From Acidimicrobiales bacterium (lineage in GTDB: Bacteria > Actinomycetota > Acidimicrobiia > Acidimicrobiales > MedAcidi-G1), in the NCBI GenBank assembly GCA_016845305.1, contig JAERSW010000001.1, positions 1 through 52,735 on the forward strand: a stretch of DNA of 52,735 nt, read 5' to 3'. Positions 42,774 through 51,858 of this stretch are shown one piece after another. A program made the translations under genes and the position numbers. The notes beneath the pieces were generated by a model. It had not been told where the DNA came from. It ran no database searches and saw nothing but the letters and a program-made list of their open reading frames with translations. Every line of letters starts with the position of its first letter. Position 1 is the stretch's first letter.

Positions 42774-43604
42774 ATGGCCGACGCAACCCTCTCCCGCTGG
42801 TCCGAGCCACCCGAGTTCGAGACGATCACCGTCGCCTGCGACGGTCGCCGGGCCACCCTCACCCTGAACCGCCCCGAACGCCTCAACGCTCTGTCGAACC
42901 TGCTCATGGCCGAGGTGGCCGACGCCGCCGCCTGGTTCGACCACCAGCCCGACCTGCGGGTCGTCGTCGTGCGCGGCGAGGGCCGGGCCTTCAGCGCCGG
43001 CTTCGACCTGACCGTCTTCGACGACGAGGGTCCGTCGCCAGCCGGCGGCCGCGTCCCCGCCGACACCGGCCGCCTCATGGCCGACGCCCTTGAGCGAACC
43101 TCGCCGGTCCTGATCGCCGCCCTGCACGGCCACGTGGTCGGCGGCGGGCTCGTCGTGGCCGCTGCCTGCGACCTGCGGGTCGCCACCGACGACGTCTCGT
43201 TCTCCATCCCCGAGGTCGACCTGGGCATCCCGCTGGCCTGGGGCGGCATTCCCCGCCTCGTCCGCGAGGTCGGACCGGCGCTCACCAAGGAACTGGTCAT
43301 GACGTGCCGACCGTTCGGTGCCGACGAGGCGCTGAACGCCGGCTTCCTGAACCGGGTCGTGGCCGCCGCCGACCTCGACGCCGCGGTCGACGAGCTGGCC
43401 GAGTCGGTGGCGTCCCGGCCCCGTGCGGCCGTGCTGGCCACCAAGCGCCACGTCAACGCGGTGACCGACCAGATGGTCGGCACCGGGCGGTCGTGGTCCG
43501 ACGCCGACGGCCTCACCGCCGCGCTGCGCGACCCGGAGGGCCGGGCCTCCCGGTCGGCCTACATGGAGCGGCTCATCGCCAAGAAGAAGGCCAGAGAGAA
43601 CTAG
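42774..43604 (+). CDS. Enoyl-CoA hydratase/isomerase family protein
   Basis: A 276-aa crotonase-fold protein: RATLTLNRPERLNALS, the oxyanion-hole segments GRAFSAGFDL and HGHVVGGGLVVAAACDLRVA, then FSIPEVDLGIPLAWGG. It would hydrate or isomerise an acyl-CoA; catalytic specificity is not clear. The start at 42774 is preceded by CAGGAT at 6 nt (leaderless pattern). The stop lies 10 bp before the amidohydrolase gene, so the two may be one transcript. Confidence 0.88.
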   Translation: MADATLSRWSEPPEFETITVACDGRRATLTLNRPERLNALSNLLMAEVADAAAWFDHQPDLRVVVVRGEGRAFSAGFDLTVFDDEGPSPAGGRVPADTGRLMADALERTSPVLIAALHGHVVGGGLVVAAACDLRVATDDVSFSIPEVDLGIPLAWGGIPRLVREVGPALTKELVMTCRPFGADEALNAGFLNRVVAAADLDAAVDELAESVASRPRAAVLATKRHVNAVTDQMVGTGRSWSDADGLTAALRDPEGRASRSAYMERLIAKKKAREN

Positions 43605-43614
43605 GAGAACTCCC

Positions 43615-45204
43615 GTGCCCATCGCCGACCGCCTGTTCACCAACGCGTCCATCCGCACGATGGACCCCGCCAACCCGACCGCCGGAGCGCTGGCCTCGTG
43701 GCGGGACCGCATCGTCGCCGTGGGCGACCCCGCCGACGTCGATGCCCTCGTCGGCCCCGGGACCGAGGTCGTCGACCTGGGCGGCGCCACGGTGCTGCCC
43801 GGGTTCATCGAGACCCACATGCACCCCATCGGCGCCGGCGTCCAGATGTCGGCACCGCAGGTCGGCTACCCGGACTGCCGGACCGTCGACGACGTGGTCG
43901 CCGCCCTGACCGAACGGGCCGCCGTCACCCCGACGGGCGAACCCATCCAGGCCTGGGGCTACGACGACTCCCTCATGGCCGAGGACCGGCACCTCACCCG
44001 CCACGACCTCGACCGGGTGTCGACCGAGCATCCCGTCTACCTCCGCCACATCTCCGGGCACCTCGGCTACGCCAACTCCCGGATGCTGGACCTGGCCGGC
44101 GTCACCGACGACGTCGTCGACCCCGAGGGCGGCCACTTCCAGCGGGACGAGGCCGGCCGGATCACCGGCTGCCTGGAGGAGACGGCCAACTTCGCGGTGG
44201 GCTCCGTCCTGCCGTTCGCCGACCCGGAGGTCATGCGGGCCGGAGCGAAGGCCATCAGCGACCACTGCCTGTCGGTCGGCACCACCACGATGACCGACGC
44301 CGCCGTGATGGCCGAGGCCATGTACGCCGTCTACCAGGACGGCGTCGACGACGGTTCGATCCGGGTCCGGACCCGGATCTTCCCCAGTTGGCGGTTCACC
44401 GGCAGCCTCCCGCTGCGCACCGGCCTCGGCGACGAGCGGTTCTCGATCGGCGCCCTGAAGTTCATCTCCGACGGTTCGATCCAGGGCTACACGGCGTGCC
44501 TGTGCAAGGGGTACCACGACCGGCCCGACGTGAACGGCTACCCGGTCATCCCGCCCGACGAACTGGTCGACAAGGTCACCGAGGCCCACGCCGTCGGCTG
44601 GCAGGTGGCCGTCCACGCCAACGGCGACCAGGCCATCGACAACACGCTGGACGCCTTCGAGGCCGCACTCACCGCCCATCCCCGCGACGACCACCGGCAC
44701 CGCATCGAGCACTGCCAGACGGCCCGCGAGGACCAGCTGGAGCGGATGGCGCGCCTCGGCGTCCTGGCATCCGTGTTCGCCAACCACATCTGGTACTGGG
44801 GCGACCGGCACCGTGACCGGTTCCTCGGCCCCGAGCGGGGTGCCCGCATCGACCCGTTGGCCAGCTTCACCGCCCACGGCATCGTCCACGCCCTGCACTG
44901 CGACATGCCGGTCACGCCGCTGGACCCGCTGTTCACCATCTGGACCGCCGTCAACCGCGTCACCCGCGACGGCGAGCTGCTGGGCCCCGAGCAGCGGGCC
45001 CGCGTCGAGGACGCCGTGGCGGGATACACGTCGGCCGCCGCCTTCGTGAACCGCCAGGAGCACGACCGGGGCACCCTCGAGGTCGGCAAGCTGGCCGACC
45101 TGGTGGTGCTCGACGGCGACCCGTTCACGGTCGATCCGATGGCCATCCGCGACATCGGCGTGCAGGCCACCGTCGTCGGCGGCGAGGTCGAGTACCGGGC
45201 CTGA
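43615..45204 (+). CDS. YtcJ-like metal-dependent amidohydrolase
   Basis: A 529-aa amidohydrolase-superfamily enzyme (COG1574). The metal-binding HxH is in GFIETHMHP, with a later VHANGDQA histidine, an IEHCQ motif and a C-terminal composite domain (GTLEVGKLADLVVLDGDPF). Family members hydrolyse N-formyl or amide compounds; the substrate is unknown. The GTG at 43615 is preceded by AGGAGA. It is the first of two such enzymes here, and its relative lies at 49225-50862. Confidence 0.88.
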   Translation: MPIADRLFTNASIRTMDPANPTAGALASWRDRIVAVGDPADVDALVGPGTEVVDLGGATVLPGFIETHMHPIGAGVQMSAPQVGYPDCRTVDDVVAALTERAAVTPTGEPIQAWGYDDSLMAEDRHLTRHDLDRVSTEHPVYLRHISGHLGYANSRMLDLAGVTDDVVDPEGGHFQRDEAGRITGCLEETANFAVGSVLPFADPEVMRAGAKAISDHCLSVGTTTMTDAAVMAEAMYAVYQDGVDDGSIRVRTRIFPSWRFTGSLPLRTGLGDERFSIGALKFISDGSIQGYTACLCKGYHDRPDVNGYPVIPPDELVDKVTEAHAVGWQVAVHANGDQAIDNTLDAFEAALTAHPRDDHRHRIEHCQTAREDQLERMARLGVLASVFANHIWYWGDRHRDRFLGPERGARIDPLASFTAHGIVHALHCDMPVTPLDPLFTIWTAVNRVTRDGELLGPEQRARVEDAVAGYTSAAAFVNRQEHDRGTLEVGKLADLVVLDGDPFTVDPMAIRDIGVQATVVGGEVEYRA

Positions 45205-45247
45205 CGGGGCCCGGGAGGCTGTCACACCCCTCCGGCATGATCCCTCC

Positions 45248-46717
45248 ATGCCGGCGACGACCCTGCCGTTCCCGGACACCGATCCGGTGGTCCGCGACCC
45301 GTCCCTCGACGGCACGGCCCCCGACGGCGCGGACCTCGACGGCGCGGACCTCGACGAGGTGGTCGCCTCCCTCGGCCGCATGGTCGAGGGCCTCCGGCCG
45401 GGCGCCCTGTCGACCGGCCAGCGCACCGCGTGGCTGCGGTCGCTGTCGCGCCTCGACGGGCTGGTGGCGGCCGGTCGGTCCCGCCTGCTGAGCCCCGATC
45501 CGGCCACCCGGTCGATGCCGCCGGCCGAACGCTCCGCCGAGCTGGTCCGCACCACCGGCGTGTCGTGCGCCGAGGCCCGCCGGGCCGTCCGCCTGGCCGA
45601 CACGTTGCAACGGGTGCCCGCCGCGGCGTCCGCCCTGGCCGACGGCACCATCACCGAGGGCCACGCCACGGTCCTCGCCACGGGGATCGCCCGGCACGAC
45701 CGGGGTGCCGCCGCCGACCCGTCACTGCTGGCCGCCGCCCGCTCCCAGACCGTCGACGAGTTCGCCGCCACCGTCGCCGAGTGGGACCGCCACGCCAACG
45801 GTGATGCCGACGGCCGCCTCCTCGCCGCCCGCCAGCACCGGCGCCGACGGGCCGGCTGGTGGACCGGCCCGGACGGCATGATCCGCATCGACGCCGAGTT
45901 GGCGCCCGACGCCGGGTCGGTGGTGACCGGTGCCCTCCAGTCGATCTCCGAGGAACTCTGGCGCACCCACGATGGCCGCCCGTCCGGCGACGCAGCCGAC
46001 GGCGGGCTGGCAGGTGCCGGCCTGGACGGCGACGCCGGGCGGACGATCCCACAGCGCCACGCCGACGCCCTGGAGGAGATGGCCCGTCGCGCCGGCGCGC
46101 CGGCGGGAACCTCCGGCGGCCGGGTCCGCACCGACCTCGTAGTCACCGTCGGGCTCGACACCCTGCGAACCACCCCGGCCGGCGCCGCCGGGGAGTCCGC
46201 AGCCGCAAGGAAGCCCGAGGCCGCACGGGAGTCCGGAGTCGCAGGAAAGCCCGAGGCCGCACGGGACCGGTGCGTCACCGCCGACGGGGTCGCCCTCACC
46301 CCGACGGCCGTCCGCCGGCTGGCCTGCGACGCCGGCGTGGTCCCCGCCGTGCTCGGGTCCGACGGGGCGGTGCTCGACGTTGGTCGCCGCACCCGCGCGG
46401 TCGGCACCGCGCTGCGCCACGCCCTGGTCCTCTGCGACGACGGCTGCGCCTTCCCCGGCTGCGACCGACCGCCGTCGTGGTGCGATGCCCACCACGTCCG
46501 CCACTGGGCCGACGGTGGGCCCACCGACCTCGACAACCTCGTGCTGCTCTGCTCGGCCCACCACCACCTCGTCCACGAGGGCCGGTGGACCATCGGGCTC
46601 GCCGCCGACGGTCGACACGGCTTCCGATCACCCACCGGGGCCCACCCCGGGGCCGATGTCGATCGTGGAGCCGACGTCGGCAGGAGGGCCGGTCCCGAAG
46701 CGGGACCGGCGCCCTAG
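45248..46717 (+). CDS. DUF222/HNH endonuclease-domain protein (13E12-like)
   Basis: A 489-aa protein. The N-terminal DUF222 domain (about 35-330) is followed by an HNH nuclease motif: CAFPGCDRPPSWCDAHHVRH, then GGPTDLDNLVLLCSAHHHLVH, with zinc-type Cys and His residues. Such proteins are multicopy in Actinobacteria, and their role is not settled. A 12-residue duplication (ESxxAxKPEAAR) lies at residues about 316-339. CATGAT stands 6 nt before the ATG. It converges on the serine-hydrolase gene; a strong hairpin covers its last codons. Confidence 0.85.
   Translation: MPATTLPFPDTDPVVRDPSLDGTAPDGADLDGADLDEVVASLGRMVEGLRPGALSTGQRTAWLRSLSRLDGLVAAGRSRLLSPDPATRSMPPAERSAELVRTTGVSCAEARRAVRLADTLQRVPAAASALADGTITEGHATVLATGIARHDRGAAADPSLLAAARSQTVDEFAATVAEWDRHANGDADGRLLAARQHRRRRAGWWTGPDGMIRIDAELAPDAGSVVTGALQSISEELWRTHDGRPSGDAADGGLAGAGLDGDAGRTIPQRHADALEEMARRAGAPAGTSGGRVRTDLVVTVGLDTLRTTPAGAAGESAAARKPEAARESGVAGKPEAARDRCVTADGVALTPTAVRRLACDAGVVPAVLGSDGAVLDVGRRTRAVGTALRHALVLCDDGCAFPGCDRPPSWCDAHHVRHWADGGPTDLDNLVLLCSAHHHLVHEGRWTIGLAADGRHGFRSPTGAHPGADVDRGADVGRRAGPEAGPAP
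46193..46264 (+). repeat. Two tandem 36-bp units inside the HNH gene
   Basis: 46193-46228 and 46229-46264 are imperfect copies sharing an identical 3' half (GCCCGAGGCCGCACGG). Each adds 12 residues to a low-complexity linker between DUF222 and HNH, so copy number could vary without shifting the frame. Confidence 0.75.
46688..46710. terminator. Strong hairpin between convergent genes
   Basis: GCCGGTCCC (46688-46696) pairs with GGGACCGGC (46702-46710) in a perfect 9-bp stem with a 5-nt loop. It lies at the HNH stop and 21 bp beyond the serine-hydrolase stop. It has no T-tract, which is common for high-GC actinobacterial terminators. Confidence 0.45.
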
Positions 46718-46730
46718 AGCCGCTCGAGGA

Positions 46731-48035
46731 CTAGAGCCGGTCGAGGAGTTGCCGGTAGAGCGACAGGTGGGGCACGTCGTTGGCGACGTTGCCGCCGATC
46801 GGGTGCGAGCCGAACCGTGCCACCACCAGGTCCTCGCCCGGATGGCAGAACGAGCGTTGGCAGCCGATGCCCAGCGGGGTGAAGCCGCCCAGCACCTGCT
46901 GGAGGTTCCAGCACTGTCGGTGGTACGTCCACCCGCGCCTCGTCGGGTACTGGTCGCCGATATCGCCCGACGGGTCGCCACCTCCGGCGATGTCGTCGGC
47001 CACGGCGGCCGGGATGGCCTGGCGCTCGTCGGCGCCCTCGCCGACCCGGCCCGACCGCCCCAGTATCCGGGTGAACCGGACGAGGTCGCGCAGCGTGCAC
47101 GACATCCCACCCGACGACACGGCGATCCCCCGGTCGTCGAGCATCACCGAGGCATCCACCTCGGCACCCATGGGCGTCCAGATCGACTCGGCGACGGCGT
47201 CGGACCACCGCTTCCCGGTGGCCCGGGCGACCGCCCACGCCAGCACGTCGGTGGTCACCGACTTGTAGGCGAACGCCTCGCCGGGCGCGTGCTGCCGGAC
47301 CCGCTGGTCGAGGATCCCGGCGTGCACCCCGTCGGGTCCGTCGTAGCCGGCCGGCACCGGCGTGAACGCCATGGCGATGCCGTACCGGTGGATGTCCGAA
47401 TCCCGACCGCCGTAGTCCTCGTCGAACCGGATCCCGTCGGTCATGTCCAACGCCTGGCGCACCGTCACCGGCGCATAGGCACAGTCGGCCAGTTCGGGCA
47501 CGTGGTCGACGAGCAGGTCGTCGAGGCCCATGAGCCCGTCGTGGATGGCCGACAGCGCCAGCACCCCGGTGACCGTCTTGGTCATCGAGAACATGATGTG
47601 GCGGGTGAGGCGGTCCATCCCGTCGAGGTACCACTCGGCCACCACCCGTCCCCGGTGGGCGACGAGCAGCCCGTCGGCGTAGGTCCGGCGGAGGAACTCG
47701 TCGATCGTCCACGTCCCGCCCTCGCCGTCGTCGACGGCCATCCCCTCGAGCACACCCAGGCCCGGCACGTCCTCAGGGAGCCGGTCGCCGATGGGACCGG
47801 CGGTCCGGATGCGGGCCGAGGCGCGCAGTTCGTCCATGTGGGTGCCGGCCCAGCGACGGTGCGGCCAGCCGAACCAGGTGCCGTGGTGGACCCGCAGGTG
47901 CTCGGGCACCGGGTCGCCGACCATCAGGCCGGCCTCGGCGGCCGTGACGGGCTCGGGCAGCGTGTTCTCCGCTGCGCCTCGCAGTGCTCCGGTCTCCGGG
48001 TCGTTGACGAGGTAGCGGTACCTGGGCTCGCTCAC
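46731..48035 (-). CDS. Serine hydrolase, beta-lactamase/esterase family
   Basis: A 434-aa protein of the class C beta-lactamase fold: nucleophile motif S150-x-x-K153 in IMFSMTKTVTG, and AYKSVTTDVLAW as the Tyr-x-Ser region. It has no signal peptide, so a cytoplasmic esterase or amidase is more likely than antibiotic resistance. The GTG start overlaps the upstream GTPase stop by 4 nt (GTGA). It is the last gene of a three-gene coupled operon. The stop region contains a 17-bp tandem duplication (46714-46730 and 46731-46747, one mismatch). Confidence 0.85.
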   Translation of the reverse strand: MSEPRYRYLVNDPETGALRGAAENTLPEPVTAAEAGLMVGDPVPEHLRVHHGTWFGWPHRRWAGTHMDELRASARIRTAGPIGDRLPEDVPGLGVLEGMAVDDGEGGTWTIDEFLRRTYADGLLVAHRGRVVAEWYLDGMDRLTRHIMFSMTKTVTGVLALSAIHDGLMGLDDLLVDHVPELADCAYAPVTVRQALDMTDGIRFDEDYGGRDSDIHRYGIAMAFTPVPAGYDGPDGVHAGILDQRVRQHAPGEAFAYKSVTTDVLAWAVARATGKRWSDAVAESIWTPMGAEVDASVMLDDRGIAVSSGGMSCTLRDLVRFTRILGRSGRVGEGADERQAIPAAVADDIAGGGDPSGDIGDQYPTRRGWTYHRQCWNLQQVLGGFTPLGIGCQRSFCHPGEDLVVARFGSHPIGGNVANDVPHLSLYRQLLDRL

Positions 48036-49228
48036 CGGACGTCGGCTCCTTCCATCAGGGGAGTCCCGGGGACGGCGTCCACGGGGTACAGGTTCATCGG
48101 GGATGGGTTCCCCCTCGCGGTCGCCTCCGGGTCGGATGCTGCGGTGCCGGGAGCCGGAGCGCCCAGTCCGACCGCCGGGTCGATCCCGTCGAGGGCACCC
48201 GGGGCGGCGATCAGCACCATGGTGGCCGCACCGGCACCCGGGCCCGCGGCCGTCGCCCGGTCGGGGGCCGGCTCGACCGACACCCGGCCGGCGGACAGGT
48301 GCACGGCCACCGGCGATCCGTCCGGGCCGACCACCACCGCCTTGGCCCGCAGCAGGCCCGGACCCACCCGGTCCCGCAGCGACCCGAGATCACGTGCCAG
48401 CCGGTCCACATCGACCCGGTCGCCCAGCGGCACCGACCGGGTCTCCACCGGCAGGTCCAGGGCCGGACGGACGCCCGACACGCGCCCATCTTCGGCCCGT
48501 TCCCCATCGGAATCCGAGGACGGGCCGTCACCCGGGGGCACCGCGTCCCGGGCCACCCCCTCCTGAGCCACCTCGTCCGGCACCGGGCTGGCCAGCAGCT
48601 GGCCGACCCACTGGTCGCCGCCCGAAGCCGAGACCGTGAGCACGGGCGTGCCGGGCGCCATCTCGGCGCACCAGGCACGGGCCGCGGCGCCGCCGTCGGC
48701 CGCCAGGTCGGCCTTGGTCACCAGCAGGAGGTCGGCCGCCTCGGCCTGACGCCGGACCAGCGGCCCGTAGGTCCGGTCGGCGGCCCGGGCCACCACGTCG
48801 GTGGCGTCCACGGCCACCACGATCCCGTCGGGACGCAGGCGGCGCCGGTCGCCGTAGGCGGCCACCCGGTCAGGTTCGGCGACGCCGCTGGCCTCGACCA
48901 CCACCCGGTCCGGCGGACGATCGCCGAGGACCAGGTCGCGCAGGGTCAGCGACAGCGAGTCGCCGATGGTGCAGCAGACGCAACCGTTGGTCAGCTCCAC
49001 CGTGTCGCCGTCGCGCGAGGCCACCAGCTCCACGTCGAGGTTGACCTCGCCGACGTCGTTGACCAGCACGGCGATCCGCTCCTCGGCGTCGGCGGCCCGC
49101 AGCAGGCGGTTCAGCAGGGTCGTCTTCCCGGCGCCCAGCCACCCGCCCAGCACCGCCATCGGGATCCGAGCACCCGGAGCCAGCGCCCCCGCCGTCGGCG
49201 ATCCGACCCGGGACACGAGACCCGTCAC
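48032..49228 (-). CDS. COG0523 (CobW-type) GTPase metallochaperone
   Basis: A 398-aa P-loop GTPase. Walker A is GGWLGAGKTTLLN (28-40), the metal-binding CxCC motif is NGCVCCTIGD (Cys83, 85, 86), and VTKADL is the guanine-specificity motif. Members deliver zinc, cobalt or similar metals to client enzymes. The C-terminal half is extended and Asp/Pro-rich, with low similarity. The GTG at 49228 overlaps the amidohydrolase stop (GTGA), and its own stop overlaps the next start (GTGA), so the three proteins are made together and the amidohydrolase is a natural candidate client. Confidence 0.88.
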   Translation of the reverse strand: MTGLVSRVGSPTAGALAPGARIPMAVLGGWLGAGKTTLLNRLLRAADAEERIAVLVNDVGEVNLDVELVASRDGDTVELTNGCVCCTIGDSLSLTLRDLVLGDRPPDRVVVEASGVAEPDRVAAYGDRRRLRPDGIVVAVDATDVVARAADRTYGPLVRRQAEAADLLLVTKADLAADGGAAARAWCAEMAPGTPVLTVSASGGDQWVGQLLASPVPDEVAQEGVARDAVPPGDGPSSDSDGERAEDGRVSGVRPALDLPVETRSVPLGDRVDVDRLARDLGSLRDRVGPGLLRAKAVVVGPDGSPVAVHLSAGRVSVEPAPDRATAAGPGAGAATMVLIAAPGALDGIDPAVGLGAPAPGTAASDPEATARGNPSPMNLYPVDAVPGTPLMEGADVR

Positions 49229-50862
49229 GTGGGCAGCGGGTAGACCCGCCCGGACAGCATCGTGGCCCGGATGCCGATGTCGGGCCAGCCGACCGGGTCC
49301 ATGGCGAACGGGTCGTCCTCGAGCACCGTCACGTCGGCCAGCTTGCCGGCGGCCAGCGATCCGATCTCGTGGTCCAGGAACAGCTGCCACGCCGGTTCGA
49401 TCGTCACCGCGGCGATGGCGTCGTACGGGCTGAGCCGCTCGTGCTCGCCCAGCACCACCCCGGAACCCGACAGGCGGGTGGCGGCGACCGACGCCGCCAG
49501 CAGCGGCTCGAGCGGCCCCATGGGCAGGTCGGAGTGCAGCGCCACGCTCATCCCGTTGCGGCGGGCCGATCCCACCCGGGTCATCTGCGACGCCCGTTCG
49601 GTGCCCAGCCCCTCGGCCACGTACTGGTCGCCGAAGAACCGCAGGTAGTAGCCGTTGGCCTGCACGGCACAGCCCAGAGCGGCGGCCCGTCGCGACTGCG
49701 CCTGGGTCGACACGCCGAAGTGGTGCAGCACCGTGCGGTGATCGAAGCGTGGCGTCTCGGCCAGCAGGGTGGCGATGGCGTCCAGCGTGGCGTCCATGCC
49801 CCGGTCGCCGTTGACGTGCACGTTGACCTGTCGGCCCGCCTCCCAGGTGGTGCGGATGTGTCGCACGATCCGCTCGGGCTCGGCCATCCACGCACCCTCG
49901 TGGCCGTCGATGTACCCGGGTTCGCCCAGCTGCATGAGCTGGGCGATGAAGGCGCCGTCGGCGAAGAACTTCCCGGACTCCAGGAACCGGATCCGCTCCG
50001 ATGCCCGCTCCGACAGCGCCGCGATGCGGTCGTCGGCCTCAGGGCCGTACTGGCCCTTGAACGCCGCCACCTGGGGAATGAGGTACTGCCGGAACGGCAC
50101 GTGGTCGCCCTCGTGCACCTGCGCCATCACGTCCAGCTCGCGGTCCACGCCGGCCTGCCCGCCGAAGCCGGCGTCGGCGATGGTCGTCACGCCACCACGG
50201 TGGACGAGCTGGCCGACCTCCTCCATGAGGACCTCGTAGCGACCCTCGGCGAGGAGCATCTCCCGGAGCCGCGGCAGGCCCCAGCCGAACATGCCCGACT
50301 CCCACAGCCGTCCCGTCTCCAGGTCGACGTGCGGGTCCCAGGCGGCCGCCTCCTCGGCATCCACCATCTCCAGCGCCGGACCGTTGAACCGGGCCTCGTG
50401 GAACGAGCGGCCCCACACGACGATGGGTCGGGTCGTCGAGATGGCGTCGAGGTGGGCCCGGACGACGTCGCCGTGGAACTGCCGGTGCCAGCCGAAGCTG
50501 ACCAGCGGCTGCCCCGACGGGTGCCCGGCCTCGATCTCGGCCAGGCGGGCCAGGTAGGCGTCGTGTCCGACGGTGGCGGGGACGTCGCGGCCCGGCAGGT
50601 CCCACGCCTCGGGGGTGATCCACTCCGTGGCCATGAGCATCGCCATCATCGACGGATGCACGTGGGGGTCGATCAGGCCGGGGAGCAGCACGGCGTCGGC
50701 GAAACGGTCGTCGACCTCGTGCTCGTGGGCGTCCAGCCACGGCCGTAGCGACTCGAGCGTGCCCACCTCGACGATGCGGTCGCCACGCACGGCAAGCGCC
50801 GTGGCCTCGGGCAGCGACGGGTCCATGGTGTGGATCCGTCGGGCGGTGTACACGGTGATCAT
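49225..50862 (-). CDS. YtcJ-like amidohydrolase
   Basis: A 545-aa metal-dependent amidohydrolase (COG1574): LIDPHVHPS as the HxH metal motif, GRSFHEARFNG, KFFADGAFIAQ, NVHVNGDRGMD, LHHFGVS, and the C-terminal GSLAAGKLADVTVLEDDPFA. Its substrate is unknown. It heads the operon with the COG0523 GTPase and the serine hydrolase. The 79 bp between it and tetR contain short direct repeats (CTTGTCGGGT twice) but no clear promoter. Confidence 0.88.
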   Translation of the reverse strand: MITVYTARRIHTMDPSLPEATALAVRGDRIVEVGTLESLRPWLDAHEHEVDDRFADAVLLPGLIDPHVHPSMMAMLMATEWITPEAWDLPGRDVPATVGHDAYLARLAEIEAGHPSGQPLVSFGWHRQFHGDVVRAHLDAISTTRPIVVWGRSFHEARFNGPALEMVDAEEAAAWDPHVDLETGRLWESGMFGWGLPRLREMLLAEGRYEVLMEEVGQLVHRGGVTTIADAGFGGQAGVDRELDVMAQVHEGDHVPFRQYLIPQVAAFKGQYGPEADDRIAALSERASERIRFLESGKFFADGAFIAQLMQLGEPGYIDGHEGAWMAEPERIVRHIRTTWEAGRQVNVHVNGDRGMDATLDAIATLLAETPRFDHRTVLHHFGVSTQAQSRRAAALGCAVQANGYYLRFFGDQYVAEGLGTERASQMTRVGSARRNGMSVALHSDLPMGPLEPLLAASVAATRLSGSGVVLGEHERLSPYDAIAAVTIEPAWQLFLDHEIGSLAAGKLADVTVLEDDPFAMDPVGWPDIGIRATMLSGRVYPLPT

Positions 50863-50941
50863 GGCGTGCGCCCTCTTGTCGGGTGGCTTGTCGGGTCGTC
50901 CGGCCGACCGGGATCAGGGGGCCGGGACCGGGGGGTCGGGA

Positions 50942-51628
50942 TCAGGGAGTCGGGGTTCGCGGCGTCCAGCCGTCGGGAGCCTCGTAGCCGAGTGCCCGGA
51001 CGGCCAACGCCAGGAACCCGGCCACGGCCTCGTCGGTGATCTCCTGTGCCTCGAGGATCCCCCGGTAGTAGATGGGCCCGACCAGGAACTGCTCGAGCAC
51101 GTCCACGTCGACGTCGGGTGCGATGTCCCCCCGGTCGATGGCCCGGCCGAGGACCTCCCTCAGGGTGTTCCAGGTGGCCCGCCGGTCGGCGGCCATGGCC
51201 CGGCCGAGTTCCGGGTCGTGGACCGACAGTTCGACCAGGCTGACGGCTACCGGACGGAAGGTCGGCGAGTTGTAGGCCACCTGGCGGTCCGCGTACCAGG
51301 CTTCGAGCTCGCGTCCGAGGTGGCCCAGGTCCGACACCTCGGCCCGTCGTCCCCAGTGGCCCATCACGGCCAGGAAGATGGCCTGCTTGTCGGGCCAACG
51401 TCGGTAGATCGACGTCTTCGACACCCGGGCCTCCGACGACAGGCGGTCGACGGTGAACGACGACAGGCCGCCGTCGGCCAGCATCCGGACCGCGGCGTCG
51501 AGGATCAGCGCACCCGCCGGATCGTCGCCGGCCCCCGGGGCGCGGATCGAATCGCGGGTGGGGTCGTCGGGCGCGTCGTGGGCGACCACGTCCGGCGCCA
51601 CTGCCGTCACGGAATCGTCATCACCCAT
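50942..51628 (-). CDS. TetR-family transcriptional regulator
   Basis: A 228-aa repressor. About 38 disordered residues precede the HTH (GALILDAAVRMLADGGLSSF, then TVDRLSSEARVSKTSIYRRW, PDKQAIFLAV). The ligand-binding domain is of the C-terminal TetR_C type seen in Actinobacteria. GGAGA precedes the ATG. Upstream lie a near-consensus promoter and two overlapping palindromes, so autoregulation is very likely. It may also control the divergent ABC lipoprotein and the downstream amidohydrolase operon, which runs in the same direction. Confidence 0.9.
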   Translation of the reverse strand: MGDDDSVTAVAPDVVAHDAPDDPTRDSIRAPGAGDDPAGALILDAAVRMLADGGLSSFTVDRLSSEARVSKTSIYRRWPDKQAIFLAVMGHWGRRAEVSDLGHLGRELEAWYADRQVAYNSPTFRPVAVSLVELSVHDPELGRAMAADRRATWNTLREVLGRAIDRGDIAPDVDVDVLEQFLVGPIYYRGILEAQEITDEAVAGFLALAVRALGYEAPDGWTPRTPTP

Positions 51629-51741
51629 GTTTGCGTCTCCTGCGGCGGCTGCCCTACCGTCCGACGATCGGTGACGGCCACCGTGTCCTCCACCGGCCGG
51701 GCCAGGTCGGGATCCCCTCCGGAATCGGGCGGGATCTCCCC

Positions 51742-51789
51742 TTGTCCGCTGCGGGAGAATACAGTACCGTACCGTACTGTCAAGACAGT
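51742..51789. promoter_or_regulatory. Divergent promoters overlapping two TetR-type operators
   Basis: Leftward: TTGACA (51783-51778), 16 bp, TATTCT (51761-51756), almost perfect consensus for tetR. Rightward: TTGTCC (51742-51747), 17 bp, TACCGT (51765-51770) for the lipoprotein gene. Operator 1, ACAGTAC-N6-GTACTGT (51761-51780), fills the leftward spacer and the rightward -10. Operator 2, ACTGTC-AA-GACAGT (51776-51789), overlaps it. Confidence 0.65.
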
Positions 51790-51858
51790 GACCGGCGTCA
51801 CGCCCGCCTCCCGGTGGGCGAGGGCGCCGTTTTCGATTCCCAAACCATGGAGGGGACC

